Source: GCA-2683135 sp964507445 (GTDB taxonomy: Bacteria; Planctomycetota; GCA-002687715). Taken from it: a DNA stretch of 64,000 nucleotides. Under the pieces are notes generated by a model. It was given only the letters and a program-made list of their open reading frames with translations, searched no databases and was not told where the DNA came from. The translations under genes and the position numbers were made by a program. Below are positions 8,719 to 17,263 of the stretch, in pieces (within the stretch, counting starts at the first letter, position 1; the number at the start of each line of letters is the position of its first letter). The DNA is taken from positions 124,001 to 188,000 of the forward strand of contig CAZDQF010000004.1 of NCBI GenBank assembly GCA_964507445.1, read 5' to 3'.

Positions 8719-9804
8719 TCAGGCCCCCACGCGGGCATGATTGAGCACGAAACGCAGCGCCACCTCCCACTTGGATACGAGGGTCGTCAGACCACGGCCG
8801 GTCTTCTCGCGGATCCGAAGGTCCTTCTCGTAGACCACGCTCCGGATCTGCTCGAGGATCCTGCGCACGTAGCCGCTCGGGATCCGCTCGCCGCCGAAGA
8901 CCGCGTCAGCGCTCTCCTTGAGCAGCAGGTGCAGCGCCCGGAGGTACTCGCGCTTGGCCGACTTCTCATTGATGTCCAGCCGATCCGCGATCTCCGACCA
9001 GGTGAGGTTTCCACCCTCGAGGCCGGCCTCCGCGAACATGGAGGCCAACAACTCCTGCGCCGACGAGCCCCGGGTGGGGCCGTCACCCGCGAGGAGCCCG
9101 GCGCGGTTCTTGGCCAGATAGATCCACTTCTGACGAGGACTCAGCTTGGTGTCGAGGATGTGCAGCATCAGCTGCACACGGTCCTCGGATTCCGGCGCTT
9201 CCGACTGCTCGACGGCGGTGGAATCCCCCTCCACCAGAGGACCGGAGAGCGCCACATCCAGGGCGTCCTCCGACTTGCGGCACCGTTGCCAGTAGGCCTT
9301 GCGCAGGCTGTTCAGGTAGGCGTAGGTGAGGCAGAACACGCGGCCGTCCGCCAGACGCTGGCGAGCGTCCGCCAGCAGCTCCTTCAAGGAGGAACGTCCC
9401 AGGAACTCCCCGAGATGATCGGCATGAACGCCCGAGTAGATCGGCGCCTGCGCAGCCCAACGCCGTTCGATCTGCTCCAGCCCGTAGAAATACAGCCCCA
9501 CCTGGATGAACTCGACAGCGGCCCGATGGACGAAATCCGCGCGAGCCATCCCCTCACCCACCACGTTGATGGCGAACGCCACCTGGAACGTGCGGCTGCC
9601 CAGCGTGGCATGGGACTGCTCGAGGTGAGAGAGGAAGAGGACAATCTTGTCGCGCGTACGCGCGGGTGTCTCGGCGGCGCCGGCTTGCCGCTCGAGTTGG
9701 TTGATCATGCCGTCCAGTCGGTCGAGGACCGCCCTACGGCTGCCTCCGCTCTGCGCCCGTTCTCGGGCGGAGCGAAGCTGTTCCTGGATCCCTTTGGTCA
9801 TCAT
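8719..9804 (-). CDS. Sigma-70-like transcription factor, unusual long form
   Basis: A 361-residue protein. The central part carries a sigma region 2-like helix (VFCLTYAYLNSLRKAYWQRC), and the section around 230-300 carries a region 4-like helix-turn-helix: LSPRQKWIYLAKNRAG, then NLTWSEIADRLDINEKSAKR and EYLRALHLLL. About 130 N-terminal and 60 C-terminal residues fit no standard ECF domain that I recognise. ECF factors are usually about 180-220 residues, so this is much longer. It is followed by the zinc-finger/TPR gene. It could instead be a non-sigma DNA-binding regulator; region 2 is weak. Confidence 0.55.
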   Translation of the reverse strand: MMTKGIQEQLRSARERAQSGGSRRAVLDRLDGMINQLERQAGAAETPARTRDKIVLFLSHLEQSHATLGSRTFQVAFAINVVGEGMARADFVHRAAVEFIQVGLYFYGLEQIERRWAAQAPIYSGVHADHLGEFLGRSSLKELLADARQRLADGRVFCLTYAYLNSLRKAYWQRCRKSEDALDVALSGPLVEGDSTAVEQSEAPESEDRVQLMLHILDTKLSPRQKWIYLAKNRAGLLAGDGPTRGSSAQELLASMFAEAGLEGGNLTWSEIADRLDINEKSAKREYLRALHLLLKESADAVFGGERIPSGYVRRILEQIRSVVYEKDLRIREKTGRGLTTLVSKWEVALRFVLNHARVGA

Positions 9805-9831
9805 GGCTCGACTTCGAGTTCGAATGACGGG

Positions 9832-10431
9832 TCAGTTGACCGGGATCACACCTTCGATGCCCGTGGGCGCGCACTGGAACAGGACCACGTCCTGACCGTA
9901 TTGCATCGTCGCCCAGGAGTACGGGAGCAGGGGCGCGATCGTCCCCGGCGCCGCCACGGCACCGACGCCCCCGACGGGCGCGCTGGGTGCCTGCGGGCTG
10001 CTGGGGTCGAACGTACGCTTGCGGAGACCCCAGGCATCGGACACCACGGTGCCTCCGTTGCCGTCCGGGATATGGGCTTCGAGCACGATGTCGAAGTCCG
10101 CCCAGGAAGCCAGATCGCCAAGCGCTGCGGTGTAGGAATACACCCCGTTGGCATCCAGGACGCCGGCGAGGTCAGACTGCGTCACCGAGGCTCCCGAAGC
10201 ACCGGCCGTGATGATCGTCACACGGAGAGACACGGGAGAGCCCGCAGGCCCTTCAACCGAGGCAATGGCCAGCCCCTCTCCCCACGACACGCTCCCGTAG
10301 AGGACGGGACGCGCCGGAACGCCAGTGTCTGGGTTCTCACCGCTGTTACCCGCGGCCGGTGTCAGCACCAACCCCAGGACCACCAACCCGCTCAACAGCG
10401 CGGGCATTGCCACGAAACGACTGAGAGTCAT
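9832..10431 (-). CDS. Secreted protein of unknown function
   Basis: A 199-residue product using the ATG at 10431, which has a near-perfect AGGAGG seven bases upstream. A longer frame exists to 10479 but has no such site. An N-terminal signal peptide is clear (LSGLVVLGLVLTPAAG). The mature part looks like a single beta-sandwich with Gly/Pro-rich segments, and I recognise no catalytic motif. It sits 27 bp upstream of the sigma-like gene on the same strand, so it may share its transcript. Function unknown. Confidence 0.65.
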   Translation of the reverse strand: MTLSRFVAMPALLSGLVVLGLVLTPAAGNSGENPDTGVPARPVLYGSVSWGEGLAIASVEGPAGSPVSLRVTIITAGASGASVTQSDLAGVLDANGVYSYTAALGDLASWADFDIVLEAHIPDGNGGTVVSDAWGLRKRTFDPSSPQAPSAPVGGVGAVAAPGTIAPLLPYSWATMQYGQDVVLFQCAPTGIEGVIPVN

Positions 10432-10635
10432 GCCTGACCTCCTTGACACGAGGGCACAGAGCCCCTTACGGACCAGCAAAGCACAGCGTGAGAACGGAGC
10501 TGGAGCCGGACCAGCACCCCTCGGGACACACTTGCTTTAGCCTCGCCTGCGCAGGCACTTGGAGCGGTCAGACCGCCCGTTACGGTGCCTGGAGGCGACC
10601 ATCGAGTATACCGGCTGGCCGGGGCCGCTTGGAAG

Positions 10636-11400
10636 TCAGGAAGCCCGCGCCCTTGCGTGTATTATCATCACGACCAGTCCGAGCATGGCCGGCCCGGCGG
10701 TGACCGCCATGGTCTCGGCGGCGAGCCCTGCATAGGTCATTCCGTAGGCGATCCCGCCCGCCCCCAGCAGCAGGGAACAGCACGCCACGACGCCGGACGC
10801 ACGGTCGGTGTTGCCGAACGCCATGAGGCCGCTCTCCTGCCGTCCTCTGATGACGTCCAGGAATCGCCCGGTCTCCCGCAGCTCGGCGACGCCCTCCTCC
10901 AGTGACTGGGTGAAGCGGCTGACCTCCTCGCCGAGGGCCTCCTGATGATCCGGGGTCAACTCCAGGTCGGCCTCCAGGTCTTCGATGCGGGCGAGGAACT
11001 CCTCCTCGATGGTCTCGCTTTGCCGGTTGTAGCCGTGCTGGATGTCCTCCCAATCGGTCTCCAGGTCCAGCAGGCGCTCGGACAGGGCGATCACCTTACG
11101 GACGCTGGCGGGGGCCTTGGGCGCCCCCTCCACCTCCTTCAACGCCGACACCAGACGGACGCACTCCTGCTTCAGCTTCTCGCTGCGTTCCCGCGCACCA
11201 TGGACGAGGCGGAGATGGGCACGGAACAGGTCACGCTCCACGGTCGCCTTCTCCACGAGCGCGCCACCGTCGGGCTCCGATCCTTCACCCACGCGGTTGC
11301 CGCATTCCTCGCAGAAGGTGGCGTACCAACCGATCACCGCATTGCACGAGTTACAGAACCGCGCCCTCTCGTTCCTCACAAGCGCCTCCTGTTGCCCCAC
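10636..11400 (-). CDS. Zinc-ribbon, coiled-coil protein with C-terminal membrane segments
   Basis: About 254 residues. The N-terminus has a double-CxxC zinc ribbon (FCNSCNAV ... FCEECGNR). A long charged coiled coil occupies about residues 45-175, and two hydrophobic helices close the protein (VVACCSLLLGAGGIAYGM and AMLGLVVMIIHARARAS). I favour the GTG at 11400, with GGAGGGG six bases upstream, directly after the moaE stop. Another GTG at 11379 also has an AGGAGG. It follows moaE without a gap and is probably cotranscribed, but nothing in it suggests molybdopterin chemistry. Function unknown. Confidence 0.6.
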   Translation of the reverse strand: MGQQEALVRNERARFCNSCNAVIGWYATFCEECGNRVGEGSEPDGGALVEKATVERDLFRAHLRLVHGARERSEKLKQECVRLVSALKEVEGAPKAPASVRKVIALSERLLDLETDWEDIQHGYNRQSETIEEEFLARIEDLEADLELTPDHQEALGEEVSRFTQSLEEGVAELRETGRFLDVIRGRQESGLMAFGNTDRASGVVACCSLLLGAGGIAYGMTYAGLAAETMAVTAGPAMLGLVVMIIHARARAS

Positions 11401-11401
11401 G

Positions 11402-11869
11402 TCAGTCCCCTCCGTGAGCATCCGGCGGGTCCAAGGGCCGCCCGGCCCCAGGCAGGACACCGTCGACCCAGTGAGTCCCATCCGGACCGTACTCCTTCTT
11501 CCAGATGGGGACCCGCCGCTTCAGGTCATCAACGAGGGACAGGATACCCTCGAACGCCTCCCGGCGATGCGGCGTGGCCGCCACCACCAGCAGGCTCGCC
11601 TCGCCGACCGCCACCTCACCTACCCGGTGGATGAGCGCCAGATGCTGGAGGTCGTGATCACGCGCGGCCGTCTCCGCCACGGCGCGGAGCTCCCGCTCGG
11701 CCATCTCCCGGTAGCAGTGGTAGTCGATCCTGGCCACGGCCCGCCCCTGGTGATGGTCCCGGACGACCCCATGGAACACCAGCAGGGCCCCGCAATCCGG
11801 GCTCGCCACGTGTTGAATCGCTGCCTGCTCGTCGATGGGCTCTTCCGTTATTTGCACCAACACCCTCAA
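11402..11869 (-). CDS. moaE: Molybdopterin synthase catalytic subunit MoaE
   Basis: A 155-residue MoaE. It converts precursor Z (cPMP) to molybdopterin, using sulfur carried on the MoaD C-terminus. Family hallmarks are visible: GALLVFHGVVRDHHQGR near 27-43, the TPHRREAF segment (99-106) and the active-site PIWKKE (121-126, with K124/K125 equivalent to the catalytic lysines). Its ATG overlaps the moaD stop (ATGA), indicating translational coupling. No moaA, moaC or molybdoenzyme is present in the window. Confidence 0.92.
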   Translation of the reverse strand: MRVLVQITEEPIDEQAAIQHVASPDCGALLVFHGVVRDHHQGRAVARIDYHCYREMAERELRAVAETAARDHDLQHLALIHRVGEVAVGEASLLVVAATPHRREAFEGILSLVDDLKRRVPIWKKEYGPDGTHWVDGVLPGAGRPLDPPDAHGGD

Positions 11870-12096
11870 CCTCCGCTCACAGGTGGAATGAGGGCCAGCT
11901 CGTCGCCCTCGCGCAGGAGGTGGTCGCCGTCGGCGTAGACGGCGTTCACCGCCAGCGCGAACGCGGTGTCAGCGGGCACTCCCTCCAGGCAGTTCAGGGC
12001 GTCGTTCACCGTCGCCCCCTCCGGCAGATCCACCGGCGCCGAAGAAAAACCCGCTGATTCCGCCAGCGGGCCGAACAGCAAGACCCTGATTCGCAT
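11866..12096 (-). CDS. moaD: Molybdopterin synthase sulfur carrier subunit MoaD
   Basis: A 76-residue ubiquitin-fold sulfur carrier. The ATG at 12096 has a GGAGGAG site, and the translation begins MRIRVLLFGPLAE, as is typical of MoaD. The protein ends in PPVSGG. The terminal Gly-Gly is adenylylated and thiocarboxylated before sulfur transfer in the MoaE active site. The frame stays open upstream, but that extension has no MoaD similarity. It overlaps moaE by four bases, and the pair is divergent from the desulfhydrase gene 85 bp away. Confidence 0.92.
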   Translation of the reverse strand: MRIRVLLFGPLAESAGFSSAPVDLPEGATVNDALNCLEGVPADTAFALAVNAVYADGDHLLREGDELALIPPVSGG

Positions 12097-12181
12097 GACT
12101 CCTCCGCGCGCCCCGTGCAGCCATCCGGCGCCATATCTGTTACTTCTACTCCCTACCCCCCCATGGCCGAAACCCCCGACG

Positions 12182-13174
12182 ATGACTGAACCTCCACGCA
12201 TCGAGCTGGCGCGGCTCCCGACGCCCATCGACCACCTCAGGGACCTGTCCTCTGAGCTGGGGGTGGACATCTACGTCAAGCGGGACGACCTCACCGGAGC
12301 CGCCCTCAGCGGCAACAAGGTGCGCAAGCTGGAGTACGTCCTGGCCCAGGCCCTCGAACAGGACGCGGACGTGATCCTCACCTGCGGCGGGGCCCAGAGC
12401 AATCACTGTCGGGCCACCGCCATCGCGGCGCGGCGCACCGGCATGGACGTGGAGCTCTTCCTCCGCGGGGCGCGAGGGGCAGCCGTCGCGGGCAACCTCT
12501 TCCTCGACCTGCTCGTGGGTGCCGGCGTCCACCACCTGTCCCAGGAAGCCTACGCAGACGTGAACCGCACCATGGAGCAGCGAGCACAGGAGCTGGGCGC
12601 CCAGGGGCGAGACGCGTTCATCATCCCCGAGGGCGCCAGCTCACCCCTCGGTTGTCTCGGGTACGTCCGCTGCATGGAGGAGATCACCACCCAGCAGGAG
12701 GAGAGCGAGACGTCCTTCGACATGCTGATCAGCGCAGTCGGTTCCGGCGGGACCCTGGCCGGGTTGCTGGCCGGAGCCCAGCAGCACGGGTTCAACGGAC
12801 GCGTCGTCGGGGTCCCCGTGTGCGACGACGCCGACCACTTTCAGACCGTGGTGACGGACCTCATGCACGGACTGAAGTCCCGGTTCATGATCGACCTGGA
12901 CCCGGTGGTCCCGCGGGACTGTCTCCTCGATGGTCACGTGGGCGCCGGGTACGGCGAGGCCTCCTTCGAAGAGCTGGAGCGGATCCGGGACCTGGCGATC
13001 CTCACCGGGCTCATCCTGGACCCGGTCTACACCAACAAGGGATTCGGCGCGCTCCTCAAGCTGATCCGGGACGGGGTGGTCGAGCCCGGCCAACGGGTCC
13101 TCTTCCTCCACACCGGCGGCCTCTTCGGCCTGTTCCCCTACGGCGAGCAGATGCCGCACCTGATGGTGCCCTGA
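12182..13174 (+). CDS. PLP-dependent D-cysteine desulfhydrase / ACC deaminase family enzyme
   Basis: A 330-residue fold-type II PLP enzyme. SGNKVRKLEY (43-52) carries the PLP lysine (K46), GGAQSNHCRA binds the substrate carboxylate, and VGSGGTLAGLL is the phosphate-binding loop. D-cysteine desulfhydrase releases sulfide, pyruvate and ammonia, while ACC deaminase opens the cyclopropane ring. The sequence does not let me separate these activities. I start at the ATG at 12182. Its stop and that of the convergent phosphatase share the palindrome TGATCA, leaving no gap. Divergent moaDE suggests a loose sulfur theme, but that is speculation. Confidence 0.85.
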   Translation: MTEPPRIELARLPTPIDHLRDLSSELGVDIYVKRDDLTGAALSGNKVRKLEYVLAQALEQDADVILTCGGAQSNHCRATAIAARRTGMDVELFLRGARGAAVAGNLFLDLLVGAGVHHLSQEAYADVNRTMEQRAQELGAQGRDAFIIPEGASSPLGCLGYVRCMEEITTQQEESETSFDMLISAVGSGGTLAGLLAGAQQHGFNGRVVGVPVCDDADHFQTVVTDLMHGLKSRFMIDLDPVVPRDCLLDGHVGAGYGEASFEELERIRDLAILTGLILDPVYTNKGFGALLKLIRDGVVEPGQRVLFLHTGGLFGLFPYGEQMPHLMVP

Positions 13175-14839
13175 TCAGTCCCCCACGGAGACGCGAACCA
13201 CCACGAGGGCCACGTCGTCCCTCATGTAGGTCGACCCGCGACACCATGTGTCGACCTGGGTGTTGAGGATGGAACTGATCTCCTTGACGGATCTGGCACG
13301 GTGTTCGACCACCAGCTCCTTGACCCTCTGCAGCCCGAACTGCTCACCATCAGGACATCTCGCCTCCACCAGGCCGTCGGTATAGAGCACCAGCAGGGAC
13401 CCGTGCGGGGCGGGCACATCCTCACCGGTGTACTTCCAATCGCTGTCGACGCACAGCGGGATCCCGGTGGCACCCAGCTCGATGCAAGTGTCGGCCCCGG
13501 GGGTCAACAGCAGCACAGGGTTGTGCCCGGCCGAGGCGTAACGAATGGTGCCCTGGGAACGTGAGACGAGCATGTAGAACGCCGTGGAGAACATGGTCCG
13601 GCTGGCGCGCGTTCCCAGGAGTGCGTTGGTCCTGGTAAGGACGCTGCCCGGGCTGGGGTCCTCAGGGATGGTGGCGCGCAAGAAGGACATCAACCGCGCC
13701 ATGAAGAGCGCCGCCCCGATGCTCTTCCCCGACACGTCGCCGATGACCAGGACGATGTGGTTCTCATCCACCACCGTGCAGTCGTAGAAGTCTCCGCCCA
13801 CGTGCTTGGAAGGCACGTAGGCCCAGTCCAGCTCGAAGCCGGGGACCTCCATGTCATCGTCCGGGAGCAACTCCAGCTGGATCTCCGCGGCAAACTCCGC
13901 GTCGTGGCGATCCAGGTCGCGCTCCGCCTGCATACGCGCGTTGTCGAGGGCGACGGCGCAGAGGCTTCCGAACGCCCCGAAGAAGTCCAGGTCGGAACGA
14001 CGATAGAGCTGAGCCCGACCTGGATAGTCCGCGTAGAGCGCTCCGATCACCCGGTCCTTGCTGATCAGCGGGGCGCAGATGGCCGCCTTGATGTTGGCGG
14101 CGAGGATGCTCTGGGCCATGTTGAAGCCCGTGTCCAGCTGAGCGTCGTCGATGATCTGCGGCTTCTGGCTCTCCATGACCTGCCGCATGATGCTCTGGCT
14201 GGCGATCTCGGAGAGCTCCTGATGATCCGTCCGCGGGCGGACGCACCGTGCCTCCAACAAGCCGCCGTCGTTCTCCAGGGCGATGACCGCCCTCCGCACC
14301 TCCAGGATCTCGAACAGGTGATCCATGATGCGCTCGAAGAGGGCGTTGATCTCGAGCGGCTGGGAGAGGCTCTTCCCGGCCTCGATGAGGAGCGCCAGCC
14401 GCTCCTTCTCCAGAGACTTGTACTCGTTCTTGTCCGCGTCGAGGACGGAGCGCTCCGTATCCGTGAAGGAGGAGGTGCTCGGATCATCAACCGCCGCCGT
14501 GACGTCCAGGTCGGCGATCCCCTGGATGGCCACCAATCCCGTACGAGACGCAGCCCGGGAGACCTTCAGGTGAGCCATCCCCACCTGTGCCTCGTCCCCC
14601 TCCTCGAGCAGCGACCTCCGCACCGCTCGTCCGGCGGCGTAGATCCCGTTGGCGGAGCCCAGGTCCACGACCTCGACGCCGCCGTCCCGTCCGATGACCC
14701 GACAATGGCGCCTGGAGACCGAGCGCTCGGGCACCACGATGTCGACGGACGGATCTCGCCCCACGACCATCTCACGACCATCAGGGCAGTCGTAGACAGC
14801 CTGCTCGCGACCACCCAGGACCACGTGGAGACGCCACAT
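13175..14839 (-). CDS. FHA-GAF-PP2C (SpoIIE-type) phosphatase
   Basis: A 554-residue cytosolic signalling protein. An N-terminal FHA domain (about 20-95) shows the phosphothreonine-binding set VVGRDPS, SRRHC and GSANGIY. A GAF sensor domain spans about 150-310 (INALFERIMDHLFEILEVRR onward). The C-terminal PP2C/SpoIIE-like domain (about 330-554) has metal-binding aspartates in VGGDFYDC and VIGDVSGKS, and the later YTDGLVEAR. The likely role is to read phosphoprotein or small-molecule signals and dephosphorylate an anti-sigma antagonist or a Ser/Thr-kinase substrate. The partner is not identifiable here. It fits with the kinase and kinase-like genes in this window. Confidence 0.88.
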   Translation of the reverse strand: MWRLHVVLGGREQAVYDCPDGREMVVGRDPSVDIVVPERSVSRRHCRVIGRDGGVEVVDLGSANGIYAAGRAVRRSLLEEGDEAQVGMAHLKVSRAASRTGLVAIQGIADLDVTAAVDDPSTSSFTDTERSVLDADKNEYKSLEKERLALLIEAGKSLSQPLEINALFERIMDHLFEILEVRRAVIALENDGGLLEARCVRPRTDHQELSEIASQSIMRQVMESQKPQIIDDAQLDTGFNMAQSILAANIKAAICAPLISKDRVIGALYADYPGRAQLYRRSDLDFFGAFGSLCAVALDNARMQAERDLDRHDAEFAAEIQLELLPDDDMEVPGFELDWAYVPSKHVGGDFYDCTVVDENHIVLVIGDVSGKSIGAALFMARLMSFLRATIPEDPSPGSVLTRTNALLGTRASRTMFSTAFYMLVSRSQGTIRYASAGHNPVLLLTPGADTCIELGATGIPLCVDSDWKYTGEDVPAPHGSLLVLYTDGLVEARCPDGEQFGLQRVKELVVEHRARSVKEISSILNTQVDTWCRGSTYMRDDVALVVVRVSVGD

Positions 14840-14866
14840 GGCTACATTCTGTCCGAAGTTCGGGGA

Positions 14867-15811
14867 TTAGGGGAGCGCCGCATCTGCGTCACCTCCACCA
14901 TCGTGCTCCGCGACGTCGCCGCTGGTCGCCGAGGCCACCTCCGGGTCTATCGCCGAGGCCACCTCCGGGTCTACGGCATCGGCGCTGGAATCGGCGTCTT
15001 CAGGCCCCTCAGCGGATGAGCCGTCCTCGTCGACGCTGCCGGAGATCCTGACACAGGCCATGTCCGTGGCCACCAACGAGCGGGGAAAGAGGGCGGACGC
15101 TTCGAACTGAAGCCGCTCAGCGCGGCCAGGCTCATGCTCCGGATTCAAGTGAGCCAGGAGGAGGTCAGAGACCCCGGACTCCTTGGCCAGTCGCGCGGCG
15201 GCCGCCGCCGTGGCGTGGGCCTCACCCAACGAACCGTCGCCTTCCAGGTCCGCAGAGTCCAGGAAGGCGTCGTGAATCAGCAACGCTGCGCCCTTGGCCA
15301 GGGTCGCCGTCTCCGCTTGGGCGGGACAGCCGGCGGCATAGCAGACATCCCGGACACGGACGACGCAGGCAGGGTCATGGCCCTCCAGCACCGCCACCTC
15401 CACCGACTCCCCGCCCACCTTCTGGGCCCCAGGCTTGAGCTCGACCAGGTCGAAGGACCCGAACCCCTGCTGCCAGGAGGCCCGCCCCCCGGAGAGCAGC
15501 GGCTCCTCGAGCCAGCCCTCGAAGAAGGGCAGGGTCCCTGGCGGTACCCCCACGGTCACCTCCAGCCCCGGCAGAAGGAAAGGCAACCACGGCAACCCCG
15601 CGAGGCGCCCGTGGCTGCAGGCCCCGACCAGGACCAGGGCCCGCCTCGACCGCTGGACCATCTCCTTGAACAAGGGGTCGCTCAGGCGCGACAAGCCCGA
15701 CCCCGCGTCGAGCAGCACCGGCCCCCGACGGCCCTCGATCAGAAAACTGGATGTTTGGCGCTGCAGATTGGGGACGCCAGCCCCGGCGCCCAGTACATAG
15801 AGTCGTGCCAT
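14867..15811 (-). CDS. RNase Z-like metallo-beta-lactamase-fold protein lacking metal ligands
   Basis: A 314-residue protein with the RNase Z/MBL plan: an N-terminal VLGAGAGVPNLQRQTSSFLI, a LLDAGSG strand, LLIHDAFL, and an HATAAAAARLAKESGV helix followed by LLLAHLNPEHE. The diagnostic HxHxDH motif is replaced by AxSxGR (V62 to P74 reads VGACSHGRLAGLP), and the later Asp ligand position reads YAAGCPA. Two-zinc hydrolysis looks impossible. About 50 C-terminal residues are acidic and repetitive. The start has GGAGGGTGAGAG upstream. It is divergent from mrp. A binding or regulatory role is inferred. Confidence 0.75.
   Translation of the reverse strand: MARLYVLGAGAGVPNLQRQTSSFLIEGRRGPVLLDAGSGLSRLSDPLFKEMVQRSRRALVLVGACSHGRLAGLPWLPFLLPGLEVTVGVPPGTLPFFEGWLEEPLLSGGRASWQQGFGSFDLVELKPGAQKVGGESVEVAVLEGHDPACVVRVRDVCYAAGCPAQAETATLAKGAALLIHDAFLDSADLEGDGSLGEAHATAAAAARLAKESGVSDLLLAHLNPEHEPGRAERLQFEASALFPRSLVATDMACVRISGSVDEDGSSAEGPEDADSSADAVDPEVASAIDPEVASATSGDVAEHDGGGDADAALP
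14926..14973. repeat. Perfect 24-bp tandem duplication
   Basis: Two identical 24-bp copies lie at 14926-14949 and 14950-14973 (each begins TCGCCGAGGCCACC on the plus strand). On the coding minus strand they encode a duplicated EVASAIDP-type octapeptide in the acidic tail of the MBL-fold protein. Being a multiple of three, the duplication keeps the frame. Confidence 0.9.
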
Positions 15812-15896
15812 CTCTCACCCTCCGCCGGTATTGTATTCGCGTTGGCTCGAGCCCGCCCCGTTGTCACCATGAGCAGGCCGAACCAGGAGTCACCCC

Positions 15897-16973
15897 ATGA
15901 GCGAACGAGACCGCAGGATAGAACAAGTCACCGCAGCCCTCGGACAGGTCTCTCCGCCCACGCTGGAAGGTGACGTGGTCGCCCTCGGCTGGGTCCGGAA
16001 CGTCACCGAGTGCGACGGCGCCGTCAAGGTGGAGATCGACGCCCCGCTGGCGGACCCGGACGCCCGTGAGTCCGTCAAGACCAGCACCGTCACCGCCATC
16101 AACGACCTCGGCTGGCCCACGGCGGCCAACGTCCAGGTGGCGTTCCGGGCATCCACGCCGGAGGTCCAGGAGGACGAGGACCCGCTGAGCAGGGTCGCCA
16201 ACGTCATCGCCGTGGCCTCGGGCAAGGGAGGGGTCGGCAAGTCCACGGTGGCCGTCAACCTGGCCGCGGCCCTGAGACGGGAGGGGGCCCGCGTGGGTCT
16301 GCTGGACGCGGACATCTACGGTCCCTCCATTCCCACCATGCTGGGGGCCGTGGACGAGAAGCCCCATCCCGTGGAAGGCCCCCAGGGCAAGAACATGTTC
16401 GGGCCCGTTGAGGCTCACGGCATCCGGCTCATGTCCATGGGTTTCATGGTCGAACAGGACCGGCCCATCATCTGGCGCGGGCCCATGCTCCACGGCGCCC
16501 TCAAGCAGTTCTTCAGCGACGTGGACTGGGGAGAGCTGGACTTCCTGGTCATCGATCTGCCCCCCGGGACCGGTGACGTGGCCCTGACCATGGCCCAGTC
16601 GATCACGCTCACCGGCGCCGTCGTTGTCTCCACGCCCCAGGAGGTCGCCATGGTGGACGCCCGCAAGGCCGTGGCCATGTTCGATCAGACCGGTATTCAC
16701 CTGCTTGGTCTGGTGGAGAACATGGCGGGCGAGATCTTCGGCGCCGGGGTCGTCGAGGAGTGGGGCGCCGCCAACGGACACCCGTTCCTCGGCTCCTTGC
16801 CGCTGCAGCAGTCGATCCGCGTGTCGGGAGACTCGGGGACACCGGCGGCGCTGACCGCAGACGACGACGTTTCCGCCCCCTTCACCTCCCTCGCCCGTGA
16901 GGTCGCCAACGCGTGCGCTCGTCGCAACGCCGAGGCGCCGAGGCGCAAGAAGCTCAGCCTGGAAGGCTCATGA
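15897..16973 (+). CDS. Mrp/ApbC-type P-loop ATPase without the C-terminal CxxC
   Basis: A 358-residue Mrp/NBP35 family protein, which transfers Fe-S clusters to apoproteins. The N-terminal MIP18/DUF59-like region covers 1-90, the deviant Walker A GKGGVGKST is at 109-117, and LLDADIYGPSIPTMLG and DFLVIDLPPGTGD follow. Family members normally have ENMS followed by a CxxC that binds the shared [4Fe-4S] cluster. Here ENMAGEIFGAG (274-284) runs straight through, as if that short loop was deleted. The start has AGGAGT upstream. It overlaps the next gene by four bases. ATPase function looks intact; cluster binding is doubtful. Confidence 0.85.
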   Translation: MSERDRRIEQVTAALGQVSPPTLEGDVVALGWVRNVTECDGAVKVEIDAPLADPDARESVKTSTVTAINDLGWPTAANVQVAFRASTPEVQEDEDPLSRVANVIAVASGKGGVGKSTVAVNLAAALRREGARVGLLDADIYGPSIPTMLGAVDEKPHPVEGPQGKNMFGPVEAHGIRLMSMGFMVEQDRPIIWRGPMLHGALKQFFSDVDWGELDFLVIDLPPGTGDVALTMAQSITLTGAVVVSTPQEVAMVDARKAVAMFDQTGIHLLGLVENMAGEIFGAGVVEEWGAANGHPFLGSLPLQQSIRVSGDSGTPAALTADDDVSAPFTSLAREVANACARRNAEAPRRKKLSLEGS

Positions 16974-17242
16974 CCTCGGTGGAGTGCGGGTACTGCGGAG
17001 AGCCCTTCCGTCAGGGACGCCTCTCCTGCCCGCACTGCGGCTCCGACTCCCGGACCGGCTGGAAGGGCGCTGACGAGATCGAGGCAGAGTCCGTCGAGCT
17101 GGGCGGCATGGACGATGACGCCTATTCCGATTTCCTCGAGCGTGAAGGCCTCTCCGACTCCGTGACGCCTCGAGGCCACCTCGCCAGGAACCTGATCGCC
17201 CTGGCCCTCGCCGCCCTGCTGGCCTGGATAACCCTGCGCTGA
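16970..17242 (+). CDS. Small zinc-ribbon membrane protein
   Basis: A 90-residue protein. Two CxxC pairs (ECGYCGEPF and SCPHCGSDS) form a zinc ribbon in the first 25 residues. An acidic linker follows, and one C-terminal transmembrane helix (NLIALALAALLAWITLR) anchors it. The ATG at 16970 overlaps the mrp stop as ATGA, so the two are translationally coupled. This suggests a functional link to the CxxC-less Mrp, but no known family was recognised. Confidence 0.75.
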   Translation: MTSVECGYCGEPFRQGRLSCPHCGSDSRTGWKGADEIEAESVELGGMDDDAYSDFLEREGLSDSVTPRGHLARNLIALALAALLAWITLR

Positions 17243-17263
17243 TCACGCCGCCCGGGAGCGGGC

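Noticed and set aside
8575..10437. 620-codon open frame on the plus strand
   Set aside because: Antisense to the sigma-like gene and the secreted-protein gene, which have RBS or domain support.
14926..14973. Repeat as a CRISPR-like array
   Set aside because: Only two directly adjacent copies without spacers, inside a coding region.
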